A stretch of 64,000 nucleotides of DNA from UBA6059 sp040219045. GTDB lineage: Bacteria > Bacteroidota > Bacteroidia > Cytophagales > Cyclobacteriaceae. This document shows positions 56,896 to 64,000 of this stretch, one piece after another (position 1 is the first letter of the stretch; every line of letters begins with the position of its first letter). The stretch lies in NCBI GenBank assembly GCA_965229505.1, contig OZ245881.1, forward strand, positions 2,914,001 through 2,978,000, written 5' to 3'. The position numbers and the translations under genes are program-made. The notes beneath the pieces are model-generated. The model worked only from the letters and a program-made list of their open reading frames with translations. It was not told the origin of the DNA and searched no databases.

Positions 56896-58974
56896 ATGGA
56901 AGCTTCGATACGCTTAATGGCCATTTTTCTTCAATTACTTGTCTGGGTGACTTTACCCCTGATCTCCACAGGACAAAACATCGACTCGCTGTTTGATGCC
57001 GTCAAGGAGCAATCTCCGGCGGATCAGGTCAGGTTTTTTGATGACCTGGCATGGGACAACATGTACATCAACTTCGCCTATGCGCACAATTATGCCTTGA
57101 AGGCCAACGAGATTGCGGTAGCTAACGGACTGAAGAAATCTCAAGGCAATACCTACAATACCCTCGGTGTAATCTGCAGGCGACAGGGGCTGTATGAAGA
57201 AAGCAAGGCGTACTATCGCAAAGCCAAGGCTATTTGGGATGAGCTGGGTATCGACAGGCAGAAAGTGACTTTTCACATGAACATGGCCAATGTGGTCAGA
57301 ACACAGGGCTATACTGATAGTGCATTATACTATGGTAATAAAGGACTGGAGATCGCCATGGAAATGGGCGATAGTGTGAGGATGTCCAGCATGATCGTAG
57401 GCCTGGGCATCACCTACAAGAACATGGGCTGGTATGCGACAGCCATCGACTATTACAGCCAGGGAGCGCAGATTGATCAGGCACTGGAAGATACCGTGGG
57501 CTTGGGCATCTACTGGTCCAATATCGGGGATGTCATGTTTGAACAGGGGGATTATGAGGAAGCGTTGAGGTATTACCAGGATACGCGTGAAGTGGATCAA
57601 TATGCCAACAACAAGCTCAATGAGGCCATTACCTTGCAGTCGATGGGCAGGGTGTATCAGGCCATGGGGAAATTCGATTTGGCTGCAACGAGATTTGATG
57701 AGGCCGTGGCATTGTGCCTACAGGTTGGCGATCAGGTGCTACTGGCAGACGTTAAAAAAAGCCAGGGTAATCTGCTGCTGGAGCTTGGAGAGACAGCAGG
57801 AGCACTGGCCCTGTTTGATCAGGCACTGGAAATCAACGAATCCTATCACGACCCGCTCATCGCGGCGGCCACTTATCTGGGAAAGGGTGAAGCGCTAAAA
57901 GCCAATGGCGATCTCCAGGCCAGCATTGCACATCTCGATAGTGCCAACCGTATCGCTTCACGCATCAATTATGACGATGTACTCCTCGCCAGTCATCGTT
58001 CGTTGGCAGAGGTATATGCGCTGACCGATCAAACCGGCTTGGCATTCGAGCACCTCAATCAGTTTGTTGTGATCAATGACAGCCTTCACAATTTGGCCAT
58101 TGCCTCACGAGTGGCGGAGCTTGAGAACAGGTACGAGCTGAGTGATAAAGAGCATCAAATAGCGCAACAGGCATCCATGATCGAGCAGGCTGCCTTGACA
58201 CGGCAATTGGATCGCACCTTTGCCGGGGCAGTGATTCTCCTACTATTGATTTTAATAGGAGGCTTATTCTGGTTCTACAAGCGCAAGCAATACAAGACCA
58301 AAATTGGGTATGAGGAGGAGCGAGCCCAACTCAAGTCAGAACAGATCAAGGCCGTGATCCAGTCCCAGGAGCAGGAGCGCAAGCGCTTTGCCATGGACCT
58401 CCATGATGATTTTGGCCAGCTGATCTCGGCACTACGCATTCAGGCCAATGTTGTAGGACTTTCCACTACCGTAAAAGATAAGATCAACGGTCAGCTCGAT
58501 CAGATGTACGCCTCTTTGAAAAACATCGCCTTTAATCTTATGCCACAGACATTGGTAGACAAAGGGCTTAGCGCAGCAGTAGAGGAGTTTTGCCTTCAGC
58601 TCAATATGCTTGGCGGGCTTAAATTTAAGCTTCATGCATTTGATATCACTGAGCGACTGGACGATCAGGAGAAGGTGGCTGCCTACCGCATTATCCAGGA
58701 GATCGTCAACAATATCATCAAATATGCTAACGCCTCTAATGTGACCATCAACATGACAGGCCTGGGAGATAAGCTTTCTATCATGATAGAGGACGATGGT
58801 GATGGCTTTGACGTTGATCAGCTAACAAATGGACTTGGAAACGGCTGGCGCAATATCCAATCGCGTCTCGACCTGCTGGACGGAGAGATCGATATAGATT
58901 CCCTGGAGGGTAGAAGAAACACTACTGTATCTATCGAAATACCCTACTATCGATCGCAACGTAGAGCTGCATAG
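56896..58974 (+). CDS. TPR sensor histidine kinase 1
   Basis: A 692-residue membrane kinase. The signal segment is followed by periplasmic TPR repeats (about residues 60-400, for example KSQGNTYNTLGVICRRQGLYEESKAYYRKA). A coiled coil (about 405-435) and one TM helix (440-462) come next, then a HisKA_3 domain with phospho-acceptor H503 (RFAMDLHDDFGQ). The ATPase part shows QEIVNNIIKYANASNVTI and DDGDGFDV. It is a paralogue of the next gene; both kinases probably act on the response regulator at 61032, or on each other. The TPR part may sense a peptide or protein. Confidence 0.94.
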   Translation: MEASIRLMAIFLQLLVWVTLPLISTGQNIDSLFDAVKEQSPADQVRFFDDLAWDNMYINFAYAHNYALKANEIAVANGLKKSQGNTYNTLGVICRRQGLYEESKAYYRKAKAIWDELGIDRQKVTFHMNMANVVRTQGYTDSALYYGNKGLEIAMEMGDSVRMSSMIVGLGITYKNMGWYATAIDYYSQGAQIDQALEDTVGLGIYWSNIGDVMFEQGDYEEALRYYQDTREVDQYANNKLNEAITLQSMGRVYQAMGKFDLAATRFDEAVALCLQVGDQVLLADVKKSQGNLLLELGETAGALALFDQALEINESYHDPLIAAATYLGKGEALKANGDLQASIAHLDSANRIASRINYDDVLLASHRSLAEVYALTDQTGLAFEHLNQFVVINDSLHNLAIASRVAELENRYELSDKEHQIAQQASMIEQAALTRQLDRTFAGAVILLLLILIGGLFWFYKRKQYKTKIGYEEERAQLKSEQIKAVIQSQEQERKRFAMDLHDDFGQLISALRIQANVVGLSTTVKDKINGQLDQMYASLKNIAFNLMPQTLVDKGLSAAVEEFCLQLNMLGGLKFKLHAFDITERLDDQEKVAAYRIIQEIVNNIIKYANASNVTINMTGLGDKLSIMIEDDGDGFDVDQLTNGLGNGWRNIQSRLDLLDGEIDIDSLEGRRNTTVSIEIPYYRSQRRAA

Positions 58975-59037
58975 CTTCTGGGATTGACGGACTAAAGGAA
59001 GGATAACGGATCGATATTTTTGATGAATGGCTAAAAA

Positions 59038-59061
59038 TGCTAACTTCTATATCAGTTAGCA
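59038..59061. promoter_or_regulatory. Dyad upstream of TPR kinase 2
   Basis: TGCTAAC (59038-59044) and GTTAGCA (59055-59061) are perfect 7-bp arms with a 10-base spacer, 15 bases in front of the ATG. This could be an operator or a leader hairpin of the second kinase gene. Confidence 0.5.
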
Positions 59062-59076
59062 AACAACCGTCATCCT

Positions 59077-61032
59077 ATGAATATCAGATACTTAAGTGCC
59101 ACCGTGCTCTACTGGCTCCTGGTGCTATCGCAACAATTTTGTTTTGCTCAGACCGAAAGAGATAGCTTATTAACGCTTAGAACCACAGCGGAAGCTGAAG
59201 CACTTCCCCGCTTGATGGCTGAGCTGGCGAACACTTACTATCGGGAAGATATCGGCATCATGAAAGCCTACCTCGATTCAGCTTTTTCAATTCTTGATGA
59301 TGATACACCCGCCTTGGACATGGTTCGGCTCAATCATTATTATGGCGATTATTACGATAGGATAGCAAGATATGACTCTGCAATTTACTTCTACGAGGCT
59401 GCTGTCAACAGCGCCTCCACTGCTAAAGATGATGTTGGCAAGGCAAAGGCCATTTCGAGGATTGGATTGGTCTACTACAAATCGGGTAAATATGACCTTT
59501 CTTCTGAGCATTTAATTGAAGCAATCAAGATCGCTGAACAGACTGGCCACAGGGAGACTATTAGTAATTGTTATGGCTATCTCGGCCATCTCAACTATGG
59601 CCAAAAGAAGTTTGATGAGGCCATCAAATACCAAAAGATGGGCAAGCAGATCAACATCGAAGATGGAGATCTCCACAGAGCAGCCACCTCTGATGTCAAT
59701 ATTGGGAATGCTTACCATCAGCTCGACCAGCTTGATTCATCACTCTACTATCTGCAGAGCGCACTGGACTATTATGTTAGCATCGGAGACACGCTATCGC
59801 AAAGCTATCCACTCAACAATATGGCGATGGTCTACAACCAACAAGATAAATTCGAGGAGAGCATAGCTTACCTGGAGCGCGGCTTAGCGATCAGAACGAA
59901 GTACAACGAGCCCAGAGGCATTTGTTTTGGGCTTAACTACATAGGTCTCAACTATCGTGAAATGGGTCAATTTGAGAAGGCCATTGACTATTATGAGCGA
60001 TCCATCGAGCAGGCGATTCCGATAGACTATGTCCTGTTGATGGAGAATAGCTATGAAGGCTTAGCAGAATGTCATGCCATGCTCAACCAGTTTGAGCAGG
60101 CCTATGAGTATCAAAAGAAACTTAATGTGATTTCGGATACGCTATTCAACCGCGATAAGCTTCAGTCATTGGCGGATGCCCAGACGAAGTACGAGACCGA
60201 GAAGAAGGAAAATGAGATCAAATTGCTCAATACGCAGAACCAGCTTCAGGCAGCTATCATAGAGCAAGACAATCTTTACCTGATTGGTGCGGGAGGTTTG
60301 ATCGCATTTATCTTGATACTTGGCGGCTTGCTATTTCGCCAGCGTGACCTCAAGAACAGAGCAGCCCTTGAGCGGGAGAAGGCCAAGCTCAAATCCGAAC
60401 AAATCCGAGCTGTTATTTCTTCTCAGGAGGAGGAGCGCAAGCGCTTTGCCATGGACCTGCATGACGACTTTGGGCAGATGATCTCCGCCTTGCGCATCCA
60501 GTCCAACCAGGCGGTAAAAGCGACTACCACTCGAGATCAGATCAATGGGCAGCTAGACCAGATGTACCGATCGCTCAAGGTGATCGCCTTCAATCTCATG
60601 CCGCAGACGCTGGCCAACAGGGGGCTAAGTGAGGCGGTCGCCGAGCTCTGCCTGCAACTCAACAATATCGGTAAGATAAGATTTAGCTATCACGAATACG
60701 ATGCAGAAGACCATCTCGATGATGAGCAAAAAGTAGCTATCTATCGGGTGATTCAGGAGGTGGTGAATAACATCATCAAGTATGCTAATGCCTCTCAGGT
60801 GACCATCAATATCACGGGTTATGAAGATAGTATGTCGGTGATGATAGAAGATGACGGTGATGGGTTCGACCTTGATGTCCTCAAAAATGGTAAAGGAAAT
60901 GGCTGGAGGAATATCCAGTCCCGAATAGACCTATTGGCCGGTGAAATAGACTTTGACACTCAAGTTGGCAGGAAGCATACCACCGTGACCATCCAGGTGC
61001 CATTCGTCATGCAACAAATGCAGGTAGCCTAG
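59077..61032 (+). CDS. TPR sensor histidine kinase 2
   Basis: A 651-residue paralogue of the kinase at 56896, with a signal segment (ending CFAQ), TPR repeats (about residues 60-350, for example YGYLGHLNYGQKKFDEAIKYQKMGKQ), a coiled coil (360-398), one TM helix (402-422), and a HisKA_3 domain with H462 (RFAMDLHDDFGQMISALRIQSNQ). ATPase motifs QEVVNNIIKYANASQVTI and DDGDGFDL are intact. The TAG stop overlaps the GTG start of the response regulator by one base, so this kinase is the primary partner. The kinase cores of the two paralogues are nearly the same; the TPR parts differ more. Confidence 0.95.
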   Translation: MNIRYLSATVLYWLLVLSQQFCFAQTERDSLLTLRTTAEAEALPRLMAELANTYYREDIGIMKAYLDSAFSILDDDTPALDMVRLNHYYGDYYDRIARYDSAIYFYEAAVNSASTAKDDVGKAKAISRIGLVYYKSGKYDLSSEHLIEAIKIAEQTGHRETISNCYGYLGHLNYGQKKFDEAIKYQKMGKQINIEDGDLHRAATSDVNIGNAYHQLDQLDSSLYYLQSALDYYVSIGDTLSQSYPLNNMAMVYNQQDKFEESIAYLERGLAIRTKYNEPRGICFGLNYIGLNYREMGQFEKAIDYYERSIEQAIPIDYVLLMENSYEGLAECHAMLNQFEQAYEYQKKLNVISDTLFNRDKLQSLADAQTKYETEKKENEIKLLNTQNQLQAAIIEQDNLYLIGAGGLIAFILILGGLLFRQRDLKNRAALEREKAKLKSEQIRAVISSQEEERKRFAMDLHDDFGQMISALRIQSNQAVKATTTRDQINGQLDQMYRSLKVIAFNLMPQTLANRGLSEAVAELCLQLNNIGKIRFSYHEYDAEDHLDDEQKVAIYRVIQEVVNNIIKYANASQVTINITGYEDSMSVMIEDDGDGFDLDVLKNGKGNGWRNIQSRIDLLAGEIDFDTQVGRKHTTVTIQVPFVMQQMQVA

Positions 61033-61676
61033 TGGGAGCCCGACCGACACAGCGACTATTGCTCGTGGATGATCATCAAATCCTCATTGATGGTATACTG
61101 GAGTTGCTGAGCAAGGTGGATGGAGTGGAGGTCACCGCAACAGCCTCCTCCGCAGAGCAAGCCCTGTCGCTGATCGGCCAAGGGCATTTCGATTTGGTGG
61201 TGACGGATATCGGCCTACCGGAAATGAAAGGAACAGAGCTGATCTATGAGCTCAAGAAAATGAAGCCAGCACTCAAGGTGATCGCCCTGAGTATGCATGA
61301 GGAGCAGCATGTGGTCAAGGATGCGCTAAAGGCCGGTGCTGATGGATACGTTCTCAAAAAATCTACCCACCACGAATTGGAGGAGGCTATTGCCAAAGTC
61401 ATACAGGGGGAGGTCTTTGTCAGTGCAGAGATTACCAGGATGCTGGTTGATGAAGTGAAGTACCCTTCGGTCATCAGCCAACTCAGCGACCGAGAGATTG
61501 AGATCATTAGACTCATTGTCAAAGAGTTTACCACGAAAAAGATAGCCGAAGCACTCTTCATTAGTGAGAAAACGGTAGAATCGCACAAGACGAATATCTT
61601 CCGTAAGACCGACACCTCAACGTTGGTCGGGTTAACCAAATTTGCGATAGCGCACCAGCTCGTGGAGGAAAAGTAG
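61032..61676 (+). CDS. NarL/FixJ-type response regulator
   Basis: A 214-residue regulator starting with GTG, which overlaps the kinase stop. The receiver has LLVDDHQ, phospho-acceptor D59 (LVVTDIGLPEMKG), LSMHEEQ and VLKKS. The LuxR-type HTH is LSDREIEIIRLIVKEFTTKKIAEALFISEKTVESHKTNIFRKT. It is the only response regulator of this locus, serving one or two kinases. Confidence 0.95.
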   Translation: MGARPTQRLLLVDDHQILIDGILELLSKVDGVEVTATASSAEQALSLIGQGHFDLVVTDIGLPEMKGTELIYELKKMKPALKVIALSMHEEQHVVKDALKAGADGYVLKKSTHHELEEAIAKVIQGEVFVSAEITRMLVDEVKYPSVISQLSDREIEIIRLIVKEFTTKKIAEALFISEKTVESHKTNIFRKTDTSTLVGLTKFAIAHQLVEEK

Positions 61677-61733
61677 AACCTATATGATAATCAATGAAGT
61701 GAGAACCCGCTAGTTGCTTATATGCAAGAACAC

Positions 61734-62561
61734 CTATCTCTTCTCGAGCGAACTAGCCCTCAGACTGTATATGATCACTATGATCCCAGTTATTACCATT
61801 GGGATACTTAAAGCCTGCCCCATGTTGATGGTCAACCCTTCTTCGAATGCCACTTGATTTTCTTTGAAAAACTCGACTATAAATCGCTGTATGAAGATCA
61901 ACGAGATCCCTGTGCCGAATAATAGGCCTGGATTTCTTTTTGAAGAAGTGCGGCTCCACAGCAGGTAAAGACCAAAACAGATGATGAAGTAGAAAATCGC
62001 CTCATACAACTGCGCCGGATGCCTTGGTGTGGCATCCACGCTCGTAAAGACAAATGCCCAGGGTACAGAAGTCGGAAGCCCGATGATTTCGGAGTTCAGG
62101 AGATTTCCCAGCCTAATGAAACCTCCCAATAATGCTGCTGCGATTGTCACTCTATCAAGAATCCAAAACATGGGCTGTTTGTATTTTCTTACATAGAGAA
62201 ACAGGGCAACAAAAGCACCTAGCACACCGCCATGGCTTGCTAACCCTGCCAACCCGACGAACTCAAAATGTGGTTCGAGCCGGATGGGCAGTATTTCAAT
62301 AGGGTGATTCCAATAATGGATCGGATCGTAGAACAGGATATGTCCCAATCGTGCTCCAAGAATAGCTCCAAGCATAAGATAGAGCGCAAGCTTTTCGACA
62401 TGATCCGATGATAGCCCTTCTTTTCGGTAGATATGTGACAATAGCTGAAAGCCTGCTATCATGCCCAGCACCCACATCAAGCCATACCATCGAATAAACT
62501 CCACACCTGGAATGAGCCACGGATCGAAGTTCCATGTGATGAAAACAAAACAGCCTTGCAT
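61734..62561 (-). CDS. lgt: Prolipoprotein diacylglyceryl transferase
   Basis: A 275-residue inner-membrane enzyme that transfers diacylglyceryl from phosphatidylglycerol to the lipobox Cys of prolipoproteins. Key marks are IRWYGLMWVLGMI near the N-terminus, HGGVLGAFVALFLYVRK (conserved H and G), and RLGNLLNSEIIGLPTSVPWAFVF (the family signature with Asn and Glu). Seven TM segments are visible. It fits the many lipoproteins in the window. The start is 1 base after the stop of a truncated anti-sigma-like gene. Confidence 0.95.
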   Translation of the reverse strand: MQGCFVFITWNFDPWLIPGVEFIRWYGLMWVLGMIAGFQLLSHIYRKEGLSSDHVEKLALYLMLGAILGARLGHILFYDPIHYWNHPIEILPIRLEPHFEFVGLAGLASHGGVLGAFVALFLYVRKYKQPMFWILDRVTIAAALLGGFIRLGNLLNSEIIGLPTSVPWAFVFTSVDATPRHPAQLYEAIFYFIICFGLYLLWSRTSSKRNPGLLFGTGISLIFIQRFIVEFFKENQVAFEEGLTINMGQALSIPMVITGIIVIIYSLRASSLEKR

Positions 62562-62562
62562 G

Positions 62563-62754
62563 CTAGCCTCCCTGGCAGCAGATCAATAGGATCAAAAACA
62601 TCGCAGCATTAGCCGCAAGTCGCATAGCGCTGTTCATGCGGATTTCTTCATTCGCATTATCGATAATACCGAGCACAGCTTGCCGGTCGATTCCCTCTAA
62701 TGAATTCTGCAACTTATATTGTTGCCACGCTGGCTTTAAGTCATCTAAGTTCAT
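62563..62754 (-). CDS. Truncated anti-sigma-like protein
   Basis: A 63-residue protein: MNLDDLKPAWQQYKLQNSLEGIDRQAVLGIIDNANEEIRMNSAMRLAANAAMFLILLICCQGG. The opening MNLDDLKPAWQQYK and the following helix are typical of longer Bacteroidota proteins (about 180-200 residues with two or more membrane helices) encoded behind ECF sigma genes. Here the protein stops directly after its first hydrophobic helix. It overlaps the sigma gene by 14 bases and ends 1 base before lgt. It may be a shortened but working anchor, or a remnant cut by a deletion. Confidence 0.65.
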   Translation of the reverse strand: MNLDDLKPAWQQYKLQNSLEGIDRQAVLGIIDNANEEIRMNSAMRLAANAAMFLILLICCQGG

Positions 62755-63241
62755 GGCTGTATTTATTAATTCTTGACTTAAGGTTGCTTTTGATCCTACT
62801 TATGCGCGTAGTGACATTGCTTTGAGAGAGACTGAGCAAGTCGGCCATCTCCTTGGTACTATAGCCATCCAGGTAGAGCATGACCAGTCCTTTGTCGATC
62901 TCATTCAATGACGCAATCAGTTGATGCAGCAGCCTTATGTCGTCATCACAATAAGTTGCAGCCTCTTGATTCTCATGAACAGGACTGATCCTTTCCTTCC
63001 GTGGTTGTCTTTGCTCTTTGTTTAGCTTACCAAGAATGGTATTGAGGCTGACACGGTAAATCCAGGTGCTGATGGCAGCCTCTCCGCGAAAAGACTCAAA
63101 CGACTTCCAAAGCTGTAGAATGATATCCTGCTCCGCATCTTTACGATCATCATGACAGGGATAATAACCTTTGCAAAGGCTTCTGATAATGCCCTGATGC
63201 TTATCGATTACTTGCAGAAAACGCTTCCTGGAGGTGTTCAT
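62741..63241 (-). CDS. ECF-type RNA polymerase sigma factor
   Basis: A 166-residue sigma factor. Region 2 is HQGIIRSLCKGYYPCHDDRKDAEQDIILQLWKSFESFRGEAAISTWIYRVSLNTILGKL. Region 4 is LIASLNEIDKGLVMLYLDGYSTKEMADLLSLSQSNVTTRISRIKSNLKSRI. The Cys and His in YYPCHDD before region 2.2 are characteristic of a subgroup encoded with a MNLxxLKxxWQ partner. The partner is shortened in this genome. Confidence 0.95.
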   Translation of the reverse strand: MNTSRKRFLQVIDKHQGIIRSLCKGYYPCHDDRKDAEQDIILQLWKSFESFRGEAAISTWIYRVSLNTILGKLNKEQRQPRKERISPVHENQEAATYCDDDIRLLHQLIASLNEIDKGLVMLYLDGYSTKEMADLLSLSQSNVTTRISRIKSNLKSRINKYSHELR

Positions 63242-63327
63242 TCACTTATTCTTTACTCACTAGGGTTAGTAACCTAATTACGGTATTTGTCACATCAGGG
63301 TGAATATTTATTTTCAACGCTAACCGA

Positions 63328-64000
63328 TCACCTGATCCCGACGTATCCTTCAGCAGCTTTGAAGAGCTTACCAGAATCATAGCCAATTCCATTCTTGATG
63401 ACCATATTGACGGAGCGAATAGCCGAAATATCTTGACTGATATCCTCATCGAGAATGAGCAGGTCAGCAATCTTATTCTCTGCGATGCTGCCAATCGTAT
63501 CATCTTGCTCCAGATACTTAGCTCCATGTAGCGTGCATATTTTGATAGCTTCTGGAATGGTGAAGCCCATCTCTACGAAGAGTTCCAGGAGTCTCATATT
63601 GGCATAGCCTGCCACTATACGACCATCATAGGTAGGATCCGTGCCAGCGACTAATAGTCCACCAGCATCATAAAAAGCCTTCTCCCAGACCTTGGCCTTA
63701 TTGAATAGCGCATAGTCGATAGAGTCGCGTCCTTGTTTGCTGGCCCACCTTTTGAGGACTTTCTCCTTAGCAGGAGGAAATAGTGCATCGACACCTCCGC
63801 CAGGAACTACTTCCCGACCGGTATAAGGCTCGAAGACATTGATTGTAGAGGTGAGTGCCACTTCTTCTTTGACCAGGTGATCGATGAGATCCGTCACAAC
63901 TTCTGAATTGACATCTGTCTCTAGTAGCGCTTTTCTCATCTCAAAGGGGTGACAGATATCCGGCTCCTTACCATCAGCGATAAAATCGCTGGTGGAGTAA
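63328..64000 (-). CDS. Amidohydrolase, C-terminal part (cut by window edge)
   Basis: The frame is open from 64000 to the stop at 63328, so only the last 224 residues are seen; an apparent ATG at 63939 is internal. Marks are VKRWASKQGRDSIDYALFNKAKVWEKAFYDAGGLLVAGTDPTYDGRIVAGYANMRLLELFVEMGFTIPEAIKICTLHGAKYLEQDDTIGSIAENKIADLLILDEDI, the usual ending of metal-dependent amidohydrolases (GTDP Asp ligand, then TxNGA-like TLHGAKYL and GSIxxxKxADLL). The upstream metal His residues lie outside the window. The substrate is unknown. Confidence 0.9.
   Translation of the reverse strand, partial: YSTSDFIADGKEPDICHPFEMRKALLETDVNSEVVTDLIDHLVKEEVALTSTINVFEPYTGREVVPGGGVDALFPPAKEKVLKRWASKQGRDSIDYALFNKAKVWEKAFYDAGGLLVAGTDPTYDGRIVAGYANMRLLELFVEMGFTIPEAIKICTLHGAKYLEQDDTIGSIAENKIADLLILDEDISQDISAIRSVNMVIKNGIGYDSGKLFKAAEGYVGIR

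Noticed and set aside
1..64000. tRNA or rRNA genes
   Set aside because: I saw no cloverleaf-like stretch with a TTCRANNC arm and CCA end, and no rRNA-like conserved segments in the intergenic regions; a tRNAscan run would settle this.

Overview
The window looks like chromosomal DNA of a marine-type member of the Bacteroidota, most likely Cytophagales. This is an inference from gene content: lipoproteins with relaxed lipoboxes, ECF sigma/anti-sigma pairs with DUF4252 proteins, LytTR regulators, two-component sensors with Reg_prop/Y_Y_Y or TPR input domains, GH16 lipoproteins, LVIVD and YncE propellers, RAYT transposases, few Shine-Dalgarno sequences, and one clear TAnnTTTG promoter element. 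I see no rRNA, tRNA or CRISPR array. Genes at both window ends are cut.

Layout. 0-7 kb: a cut VPS10/BNR-type gene, a small secreted protein, and a three-gene RND efflux operon ending in a good intrinsic terminator. 6.9-13.3 kb: a cyclophilin lipoprotein, an array of five dyads on an exact 42-bp pitch, an orphan HigA-like regulator, RAYT-A, an M19 dipeptidase, a zinc-ribbon metallopeptidase, glutaminase and an OsmC protein. 13.3-18.3 kb: RAYT-B, then an ECF sigma / anti-sigma / DUF4252 / DUF4252 / ABC transporter gene row. 18.3-22.2 kb: an accessory island holding a C5-cytosine methyltransferase with a putative PD-(D/E)xK nuclease of unknown specificity, a MazEF module, and a DUF4160/DUF2442 pair, with decayed pieces of RAYT-B on both sides of the toxin-antitoxin block.

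22-31 kb: two GH16 lipoproteins, YaaA, hutG-hutF, a membrane-anchored LytTR regulator and an RhlE-type helicase. 31-35.3 kb: a large Reg_prop hybrid-type sensor kinase and its NarL-type regulator. 35.3-39 kb: an intergenic stretch dense in palindromic repeats with an inserted 189-bp MITE, an ArsR/AHSA1 pair, a GNAT enzyme and an NTF2-like protein. 38-45 kb: two serine hydrolases, a LytTR protein, an ankyrin-repeat protein and a LytS/LytTR two-component pair. 45-56.7 kb: a GGCT-like protein, an acyltransferase, a YncE/LVIVD propeller pair, a second ArsR/AHSA1/AHSA1 operon, RAYT-C, a lipoprotein and a GH2-like glycosidase. 56.9-64 kb: two paralogous TPR histidine kinases with one response regulator, lgt, an ECF sigma with a truncated partner, and a cut amidohydrolase.

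The most unusual content is at DNA level. Three different RAYT transposases each lie beside their own palindrome family; the RAYT-C family has about 18 copies here. The 42-bp-pitch dyad array has no assigned function. Two paralogous ArsR promoters keep the same double-operator geometry while their half-sites have changed together. A 43-bp leader is shared by two unrelated orphan genes. No single locus can be called a new system from sequence alone; the dyad array with its HigA-like neighbour and the R-M nuclease are the best candidates.
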